A DNA stretch of 47,898 bases from an uncultured Rhodospirillales bacterium (lineage in GTDB: Bacteria; Pseudomonadota; Alphaproteobacteria; Reyranellales; Reyranellaceae): assembly GCA_945957125.1 (NCBI GenBank), contig CAMFJT010000016.1, forward strand, positions 1-47,898. The letters are read 5' to 3'. The notes below the pieces were generated by a model, which was given only the letters and a program-made list of their open reading frames with translations, did no database searches and was not told the DNA's origin. Positions 25,574 to 33,962 of the stretch are shown here, piece by piece; within the stretch, counting starts at the first letter, position 1, and every line of letters begins with the position of its first letter. A program made the translations under genes and the position numbers.

Positions 25574-26191
25574 TCAGCCGGCAATGCGATGGGCAACGCC
25601 GCCCTGCAGCCGATAAAAGGCGTCCTGCGGCTGGTCCATCGCCAGGATGTCATCCTGCGAGGCGCGCAGGAACAGCCCGCGGATCACGCGGCCGATGGCG
25701 CCATGGGCGAACACGGCGACCGGGCTGGCGGCGGCCAATGCCACGATGTCGTCGAGTGCCGGCTGCGCGCGCTCCACGACCATGGCGTAGTTCTCGCCGT
25801 TGGGCGGGCAATAGTTCCATTTGTCCTGCAGGCGCACCGTCATCTGGTTGGGCCAGCGCGCCTCGATCTCCGGCCCGTTCAGCCCATCCCAGTCGCCCCA
25901 GCTGTATTCGCGCAGGCGCGCGTCGTGGCAGCTCTCGTCATGCACGAGCCCGGCGGCCCCTGCCGCGAGTGCCAGCGTCTCGCGGACGCGGCCGAGGGGG
26001 CTGGCGCGCACGATCACCGTCGACGGCGCGTAGCCGGCCCGCGCCAGCTCCTGCCCCAGCGCCCGGCCCATCGCTTGCGCCTGGGCACGGCCGGCCGCCG
26101 TCAGCGGCGAATCGAGATGGCCCTGCGCGCGCTTCTCGGCATTCCACACGGTCTCGCCATGGCGGAACAGATAGATGGGATGATGCGCCAC
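25574..26191 (-). CDS. Histidine phosphatase family protein
   Basis: This protein of about 205 residues belongs to the phosphoglycerate-mutase-like superfamily. The phospho-His motif is YLFRHGETVWNAEKRAQGH; ASPLGRVRETL and REYSWGDWDGL hold the Arg and the acidic residue; VAVFAHGAIGRVIRGLF holds the second His. It starts at a GTG preceded by AGGGAAGG at ten bases; a longer frame to 26290 lacks support. It is probably a phosphatase acting on a small phosphoester. Its place directly before the dehydrogenase genes suggests a common transcript. Confidence 0.87.
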   Translation of the reverse strand: MAHHPIYLFRHGETVWNAEKRAQGHLDSPLTAAGRAQAQAMGRALGQELARAGYAPSTVIVRASPLGRVRETLALAAGAAGLVHDESCHDARLREYSWGDWDGLNGPEIEARWPNQMTVRLQDKWNYCPPNGENYAMVVERAQPALDDIVALAAASPVAVFAHGAIGRVIRGLFLRASQDDILAMDQPQDAFYRLQGGVAHRIAG

Positions 26192-26296
26192 GACGGTCAG
26201 ACCTTCCCTGCGCGGTCGGGTGTCGCGGCAATTCCGATCGATTTCAACAGCATGCCCTTCTCCCGGCCCTGGCCAGGAGAAGGTTAGCATTCCTGC

Positions 26297-26707
26297 TCAG
26301 CCGAATGACACGCCGTATTGACCGGCGATGGCGACGATCTCATCCGGCCCGAGCGGCCGCCCGGCCTGCCGTCCGGCACGATCGAAATGGCGGAACATCT
26401 CGGCCGCCTGCACACCCGGCGTGGCGGCAACAACGATGCGGACCGTCCGATCGGTGTCGTTGCGGAAGCCATGGAGCGTTCCGCGCACGAAGGTGGCCGC
26501 GCTGCCGGGGCCCGCCGTCGTCTCCCCTTCCTCGCCGATCAGCGTCAGCGCACCGTCGACGACGAAGAGCACCTCGTCGTCCCCGTCGTGCCGGTGCGGC
26601 GGCACGAAATAGCCCGGCGGCACCGGATGGTCGGCGAGGAACATCGCCACATCGCCGGCACTCTTCACGATCATGGGCGCACCCAGCACATCCAACGTCT
26701 CGTTCAC
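26297..26707 (-). CDS. Cupin-domain protein
   Basis: This 136-residue single cupin has the metal motif PPHRHDGDDEVLFVVDG (His-x-His ... Glu) and the second motif GTLHGFRN with the third His. A GTG start follows GGAGG at five-base spacing, a strong site. Such small cupins bind a metal and may be dioxygenases, isomerases or sensors; the substrate is unknown. It heads the minus-strand operon and is divergent from a LysR regulator 102 bases away, which likely controls it. Confidence 0.87.
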   Translation of the reverse strand: MNETLDVLGAPMIVKSAGDVAMFLADHPVPPGYFVPPHRHDGDDEVLFVVDGALTLIGEEGETTAGPGSAATFVRGTLHGFRNDTDRTVRIVVAATPGVQAAEMFRHFDRAGRQAGRPLGPDEIVAIAGQYGVSFG

Positions 26708-26784
26708 GGGCTCCTCCTTGGGTCGAGCGATCCGGTTCTACGAAACGGCGGGCGGCCTGTTCAGACCGGCGTTCTGGACAGATC

Positions 26785-26800
26785 GTTCGCCAGGGCGAAC
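26785..26800. promoter_or_regulatory. Putative LysR operator (T-N11-A palindrome)
   Basis: GTTCGCC-AG-GGCGAAC is a perfect 7+2+7 inverted repeat containing a T-N11-A core (T26786, A26798). It lies in the 102-base gap between the divergent cupin and LysR starts, ten bases before the LysR start codon. This is the expected place and form of a LysR autoregulatory site. Binding is inferred. Confidence 0.65.
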
Positions 26801-26809
26801 AATCGCGGA

Positions 26810-27697
26810 ATGGACGCGTTCGCCGGAATGGAAGCCTTCGCCGCCGTGGTCGAGCGCGGCGGCTTCACCGCGGCGGCCGCCGCGCTGCAGACCGCCAAGT
26901 CGTCGATCAGCGAGACGGTCCGCGCCCTGGAGGAGCGCATGGGCGTGCGGTTGCTCGACCGCACGACACGCCGCGTGAGGCCGACCAACGCGGGGGCGGC
27001 ATTCTATCGCCAGTGCCGTCGCCTGCTCGACGGTGCGGCGACCGCGCGCGCGGAGGCGCAGGCGGCGCAGAAGGTGCCGGCCGGCCGGCTGAGGGTCGCC
27101 GCACCGGACGGCTTTGCGCAGCGCTACATCGTCCCTGGGCTTGCCGCCTTCCTCGGCGCCCATCCGACGGTGGCGATCGACCTGGTCGAGGGCACGGCGG
27201 CGGCAAGGCTCGTCGAAGAAGGGATCGATCTCGCCATCCGGATCGTCGCCAGGCCCGAGCCGACCCTCATCGTGCGCCGGATCGCCACCTCCCAGGTCGT
27301 GTTCGTCGCCTCGCCCGGCTATCTCGCCCAGCACGGCACGCCGGCAAGGCCGCGCGACGTGCTGGCGCACCGCCTGATCGGCTTCTCGCCACTGGCATGG
27401 CGCGACACCTGGCGCTTCGGAGATGAAACCATCGCCGTCGATCCGGGCCTTCTTACCGGCAGCAGCGAGTCACTGCGGGCGGCGGCCCTCGCCGGGCTCG
27501 GCCTCGCTCCGGTGCCCGAATGGCTGGTCGCCGACGCCCTCGTCACAGGCCAACTCACCCGCGTGCTGGCAGGCTACGATCCGCCGGCCGGCGGCATCTA
27601 CGCCGTCTATCCCGGCAACCGCCTGCTCACCCCCACCGTACGCGCCTTCGTCGACCACCTCGTGCGCGACCTGCGCGCCCGCGGGTTGCCGCGCTGA
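26810..27697 (+). CDS. LysR-family transcriptional regulator
   Basis: This 295-residue regulator has an N-terminal winged helix-turn-helix (FAAVVERGGFTAAAAALQTA, then SSISETVRALEERMG and LLDRTTRRVRPT) and a substrate-binding domain (about 90-295; GRLRVAAPDGFAQRYIVP). It matches the CrgA/DhcR-like subgroup in which GFTAAA and RTTRR are typical. The ATG at 26810 puts the helix-turn-helix at the normal position. It is divergent from the cupin gene, so it likely controls the cupin-phosphatase-dehydrogenase operon. The inducer is probably the substrate of that operon. Confidence 0.92.
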   Translation: MDAFAGMEAFAAVVERGGFTAAAAALQTAKSSISETVRALEERMGVRLLDRTTRRVRPTNAGAAFYRQCRRLLDGAATARAEAQAAQKVPAGRLRVAAPDGFAQRYIVPGLAAFLGAHPTVAIDLVEGTAAARLVEEGIDLAIRIVARPEPTLIVRRIATSQVVFVASPGYLAQHGTPARPRDVLAHRLIGFSPLAWRDTWRFGDETIAVDPGLLTGSSESLRAAALAGLGLAPVPEWLVADALVTGQLTRVLAGYDPPAGGIYAVYPGNRLLTPTVRAFVDHLVRDLRARGLPR

Positions 27698-27708
27698 TCC
27701 GATCGGGC

Positions 27709-28620
27709 TCAACCCGGTTGGCTCAGCATGAAGGTCAGCTCGTGCTTGTTGTGGTGCAGGTGCACGACCTCGGCGCCGCGGATCGCGGCGAAGGCGGCGG
27801 CGGTATCGTGGTCGGTGCCGCCCTGGAACTTGATGGTGCAGACGAAGTTTCTCACCACGCCGCCGTCCCGCCAACGCTCCACCAGCCGCAGCAGGCGGGC
27901 GGGATAGCAGACGATGTCGGAAAACATCCAGTCGACCGGACCGGCGCTTGCGGGATCGAGGGCAAAGGCACTTTCGCCGCGCCATTCGACGCCCGGCATG
28001 GCGGCGATCCGCGGATCGAGCGGCGCCTTGTCGACGGCGAGAACCTCGGCGCCGAGGCGCGCCAGCACCCATGTCCATCCTCCCGGCGACGCGCCGAGAT
28101 CGAGGCAGCGCTCGCCGGCCTGCGGCCAGCGCCGCAAGCGGACCAGCGCTTCCCAGAGCTTGAGGTATGCCCGGTTCGGCGGACCGGCCTTGTCCTCCAC
28201 GAATGCAACCTCGCCATTGGGAAAGGGGGCGCTGCACCGCGCCGCCGCCAGCAGCCGGTCGGGCGCGAGCAAGGTCCACGAGCCGAGCGGCGCGGTCGGT
28301 GCGGCGGCCGGGAAGACGATGGGCCTGGCCGACACGTATGGCAGCCTTTCCTGGATCAGGGCCGCCCGTCGATGATGCAGCGGCGCGTACATTGCCCAGT
28401 TGCGCTGGATGTCGCGCAGCCCCTTGGCAGCGGTCCCGATCGAAGCGACCGGCCACTCCACGCAATCGTGCCAGATATTCGCCGCCCAAGCAGCGTTGAC
28501 CGCGGAGCCGTCGGCAATGACCAACCGGCCATGCTCGCCCGTGACCGCGACACCGGCACGATGCAGCTCCTCGCGAAGCTGCGGCTCGAAGCCCTCAGCG
28601 GCGAGATAGGCCGTAGGCAT
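27709..28620 (-). CDS. RlmM-like 23S rRNA 2'-O-ribose methyltransferase
   Basis: This 303-residue protein has an N-terminal THUMP-like region and a C-terminal FtsJ/RrmJ-type Rossmann domain with [18 protein letters not shown] (SAM). The K-D-K-E catalytic set is visible as [28 protein letters not shown] and HNKHELTFM. The family in E. coli, RlmM, methylates C2498 of 23S rRNA. The ATG at 28620 gives [15 protein letters not shown], a good fit. Its start overlaps the 3' end of the deaminase gene by 26 bases, so they are co-translated. The exact target is inferred. Confidence 0.85.
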   Translation of the reverse strand: MPTAYLAAEGFEPQLREELHRAGVAVTGEHGRLVIADGSAVNAAWAANIWHDCVEWPVASIGTAAKGLRDIQRNWAMYAPLHHRRAALIQERLPYVSARPIVFPAAAPTAPLGSWTLLAPDRLLAAARCSAPFPNGEVAFVEDKAGPPNRAYLKLWEALVRLRRWPQAGERCLDLGASPGGWTWVLARLGAEVLAVDKAPLDPRIAAMPGVEWRGESAFALDPASAGPVDWMFSDIVCYPARLLRLVERWRDGGVVRNFVCTIKFQGGTDHDTAAAFAAIRGAEVVHLHHNKHELTFMLSQPG

Positions 28621-29599
28621 CGAGCTCGGAAAGATAGCGTCGCTTCGTGCCGTCGTCGCAGAAGGCTGCCAGGAAGCCGTTGCGCGCAAGGGTAACGATC
28701 TCGTCGCGGTCGAAGCGGGCCGCCGAGAAGTTCTCGTTCATGTAGCCGCCGAAATAGGCAGGGTCGTCGGAGTTGATCGTCGCCATCAACCCGTCGCGCA
28801 GCATCCGGCGCAGCGGATGCGCGGCGATGTCGGGCACGACGCGGAGCCTGACGTTGGACAGCGGGCAGACGGTCAGCGGAATGCGCTCGTGCACCAGCCG
28901 CCGGACCAGCGCCGGATCCTCCAGTGCGCGGACCCCGTGATCGATGCGCTCGACCTTGAGCAGGTCGAGCGCCTGCCGGACATAGTCGGGCGGCCCTTCC
29001 TCCCCGGCATGAGCGACGGCTTTCAGCCCGAGACCTCGTGCGCGGGCGAAGACGCGCTCGAACTTCGACGGTGGCTGGTCCTTTTCCGACGAATCGAGCC
29101 CGACGCCAATGAAGTGGTCGCGCCACGGCAGCGCCTCGTCCAGCGTGCGCTGGGCGCTCGCCTCGTCGAGATGGCGCAGGAAGCAGAGGATCAGCGCCGT
29201 CGTCATGCCGTAGGCGCGTTCGGCGTCCTTCAGCGCGCGCCACAGGCCGTCGATCATCGTCTTGAACGGCACGCCGCGGTCGGTATGGCCCTGGGGGTCG
29301 AAGAAGATCTCGGCATGCCGCACGTTCTGCGACGCGGCCTTCTTCAGGTAAGCCGTCGCCAGGTCGTAGAAGTCCTGCTCGTGCAGCAGCACACGCATGC
29401 CTTCGTAATAGAGATCGAGGAAGTCCTGCAGGCTCGAGAAGCTGTAGGCGGCCCGCAGCTCGGCGATCGAGGCAAAGCGCAGGGCCACGCCGTTGCGCGC
29501 CGCAAGCGCCATCGTCAGCTCGGGCTCGAGGCTTCCTTCGATGTGGATATGCAGCTCGGCCTTGGGCAGACCGGCGATGAAGGCGTCGGCATCTTCCAT
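28595..29599 (-). CDS. Adenine deaminase (adenosine-deaminase fold, Ade subtype)
   Basis: This 334-residue metal-dependent hydrolase converts adenine to hypoxanthine and ammonia. Zinc-site motifs are [15 protein letters not shown] (HxH), [10 protein letters not shown] (His, then Glu), [10 protein letters not shown] and [17 protein letters not shown]. The [10 protein letters not shown] form marks the adenine (not adenosine) deaminase branch, as in the characterised Pseudomonas protein PA0148. Hypoxanthine from this step could feed the HPRT encoded at 14261. It is transcribed with the RlmM-like methyltransferase. Confidence 0.92.
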   Translation of the reverse strand: MEDADAFIAGLPKAELHIHIEGSLEPELTMALAARNGVALRFASIAELRAAYSFSSLQDFLDLYYEGMRVLLHEQDFYDLATAYLKKAASQNVRHAEIFFDPQGHTDRGVPFKTMIDGLWRALKDAERAYGMTTALILCFLRHLDEASAQRTLDEALPWRDHFIGVGLDSSEKDQPPSKFERVFARARGLGLKAVAHAGEEGPPDYVRQALDLLKVERIDHGVRALEDPALVRRLVHERIPLTVCPLSNVRLRVVPDIAAHPLRRMLRDGLMATINSDDPAYFGGYMNENFSAARFDRDEIVTLARNGFLAAFCDDGTKRRYLSELDAYGLSRR

Positions 29600-29659
29600 G
29601 GCAGCAACCTACACGAGGAGGTGGCGTTCGCAGAAAGAGGATTTCACGAGGAGACTTTC

Positions 29660-30064
29660 ATGGCAGCGAAAACTTCGCCGTCGCAGCGCAAGACGATGGG
29701 ACGCGTGATGCACGAATACGCCCACGGCGAGCTGAAGAGCGGCCCCGGCGGAAAGGGCGGCAAGGTGAAGAGCCGCCGCCAGGCGATCGCGATCGCGCTG
29801 AAGGAGTCGGGCGAATCGAAGTACGAAAGCAAAGCCGAGAACAAGCGCAATCTCGCCAAGAGCAAGCGAAAGGAAGCCACTGGCCAGACCGCCCAGCAGG
29901 AGCGCGAAGGCAAGGGCCACGTCGGCGCGCGCCACAAGCGCGAAAGCACGAAGGCCATGGGCGGCAAGAATGCCCGCACGACCGCCCGCCGCACGCCCAA
30001 GCAGCGCGCCGCGGCCAAGCGCAACATCCGCAAGGCGCAGGCCACGCGGCATCGGGCGGCGTGA
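29660..30064 (+). CDS. DUF6496 small basic protein
   Basis: This 134-residue, very Lys/Arg-rich protein has the N-terminal family motif KTMGRVMHEYAHGELKSG followed by VKSRRQAIAIALKESG. The rest is a disordered basic tail (KRNLAKSKRKEATGQ, TARRTPKQRAAAKRNIRK). GAGGAG sits seven bases before the ATG. The family is common in proteobacteria with no known function; charge suggests nucleic acid binding, as in histone H1-like proteins. It converges on the TPR gene, with a large palindrome filling the junction. Confidence 0.85.
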   Translation: MAAKTSPSQRKTMGRVMHEYAHGELKSGPGGKGGKVKSRRQAIAIALKESGESKYESKAENKRNLAKSKRKEATGQTAQQEREGKGHVGARHKRESTKAMGGKNARTTARRTPKQRAAAKRNIRKAQATRHRAA

Positions 30065-30070
30065 GGCCCT

Positions 30071-30134
30071 CATTGGACCGCGAGCTTCCCGCTCGCTCAT
30101 GATCACGAGCGAGCGGGAAGCTCGCGGTCCAATG
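30071..30134. repeat. Large palindrome, GCGAGC-arm type
   Basis: Arms of 26 perfect bases (30071-30096 and 30109-30134) extend to about 30 with one mismatch through a TCATGATCA centre. Each arm contains its own hairpin, GCGAGC-TTCCC-GCTCGC. It begins six bases after the DUF6496 stop and includes the stop codon and last codons of the TPR gene. The ends (GGACCGCG) and centre match the element at 1168-1230, while the arm differs. It could serve as a bidirectional transcript end. Confidence 0.9.
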
Positions 30135-31455
30135 GACTCAGCATCCGAGCCCGCTCGACCATCGAACGGGCGTGAGAGCTGTCGGGCTTCATCGCTTGGC
30201 GTTCCGCGGCGATGGCACGAGCGAGTGCCGGGTCAGGCAGCCTGAGGGCGGCTTCCAGTATCGTCAGGTCGAGGACATCGCGTTGCGCGTGGCTGCCGCC
30301 GAATCGGTTGGCGATCGGGATCACGGGCTGAAGGGCGGCGATACAGCCTGCGTAATCGCCCTGACCGAAGGCCTTCAGACCGAGCACGACCGGCCGGCCG
30401 ACCTCACGGGTGAAGCGCGCATTGTCGCTCTCGCCCGCCATCGCCCGATCCTGCGCTTCCATCACTTCGGCGACCTGGCCAGGGCGTTCTGCGCCGACGA
30501 AGGCCATGACGGCGTGCGCATCGTTGAAGGCATAGTTGCCGGCCGAAGCGAAAGGCTGCCAGTTGTCCGCCACTGCCGACCAGCGATCGCCCACGGGCTC
30601 GCCTCGCAAGTGCAGCCGCCACAGCAAAGCCGCCGCATCGAGCAGATCCATCGCGACGGCCGAGCGCGTGCCGAAGATCGGGCCGTCGAACAACCCGAGC
30701 ACCTCGTCGATCTCGCCCCGGTCGAGATGGTAGAGCGCGAGATGCCACCAATTGTGCACGGCGAAGAAGCTGTCCCGGCTCCAGGCGCCGGGGTCGCTCC
30801 TCATCCACGCGATGCCCTCGCCGGTGCGCCCCTGCATCTCCAGCACGTGTGCGACGGCGTGCTGCGCCCAGCCGTCGCGCGGCTCGAGCTCGACCGCACG
30901 ACGGCCGGCGGCCTCGGCCCGCGCATAGTCGCCCGTCTCCTCGAGGCCGAAGGCGTGCATGCCGAGCAGCGCGTGATAGCCCGGCATGTCGGCCGACCAA
31001 TCGGCCAGCGCGCGGGCGATGCGGTCGCGCAGCAGCCGGGCATTGCCGGTGAAGAAGTCGAGCTGATGGCCGGCCTGAAGCGCCAGCAGGTCGTGCGGAT
31101 GGTCGGTGCTGACCCGCAGGATCGCGCCGCTCGCCTCGTGCCAGCGACCGCCGATCAGATGGCCGACTGCCGCGAGATGGCCCCGCTCCCGCTCGGTCCG
31201 GCAATGCGGCACGGCGGCCGCGTGAGCGGCCCGCGCGGCATCGATACCGCCCGGCTCGGTACCGAGCAGGTTCAGCCATGCCTTCAGCAGGTGAGCCATG
31301 GCGAAATCCGGGCTGTCGGCAAGGGCGGCCTCGACGGCGGCGACCGGATCGCCGCTGTAGAGGCGGAACAGGCCAAGGGCGCGCTCGTAGTGATCGCGCG
31401 CCGCGGCGGAGGCGCCGTTCAACGCATGGCCGTGCAGGTCGGTCGCTGTGGTCAC
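30103..31455 (-). CDS. TTC38-family tetratricopeptide repeat protein
   Basis: This 450-residue all-helical protein shares stretches with TTC38: LLGMHAFGLEETGDYARAEA, QHAVAHVLEMQGRTGEGI, FFAVHNWWHLALYHLDRGE and LDAAALLWRLHLRGEPVGDRW. TPR-like helix pairs span most of the length. No signal peptide is present. The GTG at 31455 was chosen for its GAGGA at eight bases. Function is unknown even in the family. The last ten residues (PLDRELPARS) are encoded by the palindrome at 30071-30134, so the native C-terminus has been replaced or extended. Confidence 0.85.
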   Translation of the reverse strand: MTTATDLHGHALNGASAAARDHYERALGLFRLYSGDPVAAVEAALADSPDFAMAHLLKAWLNLLGTEPGGIDAARAAHAAAVPHCRTERERGHLAAVGHLIGGRWHEASGAILRVSTDHPHDLLALQAGHQLDFFTGNARLLRDRIARALADWSADMPGYHALLGMHAFGLEETGDYARAEAAGRRAVELEPRDGWAQHAVAHVLEMQGRTGEGIAWMRSDPGAWSRDSFFAVHNWWHLALYHLDRGEIDEVLGLFDGPIFGTRSAVAMDLLDAAALLWRLHLRGEPVGDRWSAVADNWQPFASAGNYAFNDAHAVMAFVGAERPGQVAEVMEAQDRAMAGESDNARFTREVGRPVVLGLKAFGQGDYAGCIAALQPVIPIANRFGGSHAQRDVLDLTILEAALRLPDPALARAIAAERQAMKPDSSHARSMVERARMLSPLDRELPARS

Positions 31456-31585
31456 GGGGCAATCCTCAGGCTGGAGGCGGGTGCAGGCCGGCTTCTTACC
31501 ACGTCCGATGGCGTCGAACGGGAGCGCAAAACGGGTGTGCCGGATGTTCGGCTTTGCTAACGTTGTTCGAAATTGGAGGAACGGC

Positions 31586-33934
31586 ATGGCGAAGTTCGGT
31601 ATCGGTGATTCGGTTCGCAGGCTCGAGGACCCTCGTCTGCTGACCGGCGGGGGACGCTATACGGACGACACCAAGCTCTCGGCGCCGGCCGCGCGCGCCT
31701 ACGTGCTGCGCTCCCCGCACGCCCATGCCGACATCAAGGGCATCGACACCGAAGCGGCGAAGAAGGCGCCGGGCGTGCTGCTGGTCCTGACCGGCGCCGA
31801 TGTCGAGAAGGAAGGCTTCGGCGACGTGCCCTGCCTGGTGCCGCTCGACAATCGCGACGGCACGCCGCGCGCCGACACCAGCCGGCCAATGCTGGCCAAG
31901 GGCCGCGTCCGCCACGTCGGCGATCCGGTCGCGCTCGTCGTCGCCGAGACGCTCGAGCAGGCCAAGGACGCCGCCGAGCTGATCGAGGTCGATTACGCGC
32001 CGCGGCCGCACACCGTCGGGACCTACGAATCGGCTCAGCCCGGCGCGCCGCTGGTCCATGACCACATCCCCAACAACATCGTGTTCGACTGGGCGATGGG
32101 CGACCAGGCCGCGACCGACGCCGCCTTCAAGAAGGCCGACAAGGTCGTCAGCCTGCGGATCGTCAACCAGCGCCTCGTGGTCAATCCGATGGAGCCGCGC
32201 GGCGCGATCTGCGAGTACGATCCCGCGGACGACCGCTCGACCCTGTGGCTCTCCTCGCAGGGCGTGCACATGATCCGGCCGGTCGTGGCCGACATGATCC
32301 TGAAGATCGGCTCGCCCAAGCTGCGCGTGCGCACCGGCGACGTCGGCGGCGGCTTCGGCATGAAGATCTTCGTCCATCCCGAATATCCGATGGTGGTGTG
32401 GGCCTCGCGCGCGCTGAAGCGCACGGTGAAGTGGATCCCCGACCGGCAGGAGGCGTTCCAGTCCGACGTGCAGGGCCGCGACCATGTCTCGGTCGCCGAG
32501 ATGGCGCTCGACAAGGACGCCCGCTTCCTCGGCTGCCGCATCACGACCTATGCCGCGCTGGGCGCCTATCTCAGCCATTTCAGCGTCTTCATCCCGACCA
32601 TGGCGGGCAGCTCGATGCTTGCCGGCCTCTACCAGACGCCGGCGATCTACGTGAACGTGAAGGGCGTGATGACCAACACCGTGCCGACCGACGCCTATCG
32701 CGGCGCGGGGCGGCCGGAGGCGGCCTATCTGCTCGAGCGCTTCGTCGATCATATCGCGCGCGAGACCGGCCTGACGCCGGACGAGATCCGCGCGCGCAAC
32801 CTGATCAAGCCCGCGCAGCTTCCGTTCAAGACCGCACTGGGCGACAGCTACGACTCGGGCGACTTCGAAACGGTGATGCGCAAGGGCATGGAGAAGGCCG
32901 ACTGGAAAGGCTTTCCCGCGCGCCGCGCGCAATCGGCCGCCAAAGGCAAGTGGCGCGGCATCGGCATGGCGACCTATGTCGAGAAATGCTCCGGCGGCAG
33001 CCCGGAGACGGTGAAGGCGCAGTTCAACCCGGACTCGACGCTCACGCTCTTCACCGGCAACCAGACCAACGGCCAGGGTCACGAGACGGCGCTCCGCCAG
33101 ATCGCGTCGGCCTCACTCGGCATCGATATCGAGCAGATTCACCTCGTGCAGGGCGATTCGGACGTGGTGCCGGAAGGCTTCACCGGCGGCAGCCGGACCA
33201 TCGCCATCAACGGCGCGGCGACCGTCGGCGTGGCCGACAAGATCATCGCCAAGGGCAAGCAGGTGGCGGCCAGCGTGCTCGAGGCCAGCGCGGCGGACAT
33301 CGCCTATGCCGACGGCACGTTCCGCATCGTCGGCACCGATCGCACCATGAGCCTGTTCGAAGCGGCGACGGCGGCGAAGGATCCGAAGCACGCGCCGAAA
33401 GACGGCAACGCCGACGCAGGCCTCGACGACGAGTTCACCCGCACGCCCGAGGCCGACACCTTCCCCAACGGCTGCCACATCTGCGAGCTGGAGATCGATC
33501 CCGACACCGGCACGCTGGAGATCCTGAACTACACCGTGATGGACGATTTCGGCCGGGCGCTGAACCCGCTCCTGTTGCAGGGCCAGATCCACGGCGGCAT
33601 CGGCCAGGGCGTGGGCCAGGCACTGGCCGAGCACACGATCTACGACGCGGACTCCGGCCAGCTGCTGAGCGGCAGCCTCATGGACTACGCCCTGCCGCGC
33701 GCCGACATCGTGCCGCCGGTGAAGTTCGACATGCACAACAGCCTGTGCACGACAAACCCGCTCGGCGTAAAGGGCGCCGGCGAAGCGGGCGCCATCGGCG
33801 CGCCGCCGTCGGTGGTCAACGCGATCGTCGATGCGATCTACGCCCATACCGGCGTGAAGCACGTCGACATGCCGGTCAAGCCGGCGACGCTGTGGGCCGT
33901 GCTCGAGGCTCACCGCGGCAAGAAGGCGGCCTGA
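31586..33934 (+). CDS. Xanthine dehydrogenase-family molybdopterin-binding large subunit (CoxL form II-like)
   Basis: This 782-residue molybdenum hydroxylase catalytic subunit starts with RRLEDPRLLTGGGRYTDD. It has GDVGGGFGMK (MCD cofactor loop), TDAYRGAGRPEAAYLLER (the AYRGAGR of form II, not the AYXCSFR of true CO dehydrogenase), GQGHETALRQIA and VKGAGEAGAIGAPP with the catalytic Glu. The family hydroxylates aldehydes, purines or N-heterocycles. Normally an FAD subunit and a [2Fe-2S] subunit are encoded next to it; neither is in this window. GGAGG is six bases before the ATG. A permease gene follows after 28 bases and is probably co-transcribed, so the substrate may be imported by it. Confidence 0.93.
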   Translation: MAKFGIGDSVRRLEDPRLLTGGGRYTDDTKLSAPAARAYVLRSPHAHADIKGIDTEAAKKAPGVLLVLTGADVEKEGFGDVPCLVPLDNRDGTPRADTSRPMLAKGRVRHVGDPVALVVAETLEQAKDAAELIEVDYAPRPHTVGTYESAQPGAPLVHDHIPNNIVFDWAMGDQAATDAAFKKADKVVSLRIVNQRLVVNPMEPRGAICEYDPADDRSTLWLSSQGVHMIRPVVADMILKIGSPKLRVRTGDVGGGFGMKIFVHPEYPMVVWASRALKRTVKWIPDRQEAFQSDVQGRDHVSVAEMALDKDARFLGCRITTYAALGAYLSHFSVFIPTMAGSSMLAGLYQTPAIYVNVKGVMTNTVPTDAYRGAGRPEAAYLLERFVDHIARETGLTPDEIRARNLIKPAQLPFKTALGDSYDSGDFETVMRKGMEKADWKGFPARRAQSAAKGKWRGIGMATYVEKCSGGSPETVKAQFNPDSTLTLFTGNQTNGQGHETALRQIASASLGIDIEQIHLVQGDSDVVPEGFTGGSRTIAINGAATVGVADKIIAKGKQVAASVLEASAADIAYADGTFRIVGTDRTMSLFEAATAAKDPKHAPKDGNADAGLDDEFTRTPEADTFPNGCHICELEIDPDTGTLEILNYTVMDDFGRALNPLLLQGQIHGGIGQGVGQALAEHTIYDADSGQLLSGSLMDYALPRADIVPPVKFDMHNSLCTTNPLGVKGAGEAGAIGAPPSVVNAIVDAIYAHTGVKHVDMPVKPATLWAVLEAHRGKKAA

Positions 33935-33962
33935 TCCATGTACAGCTCCGACTAGGGAGCCG

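Noticed and set aside
31586-33934. Calling the molybdenum hydroxylase a true CO dehydrogenase (CoxL form I)
   Set aside because: It has AYRGAGR, the form II signature, and not the AYXCSFR motif required for form I enzymes.
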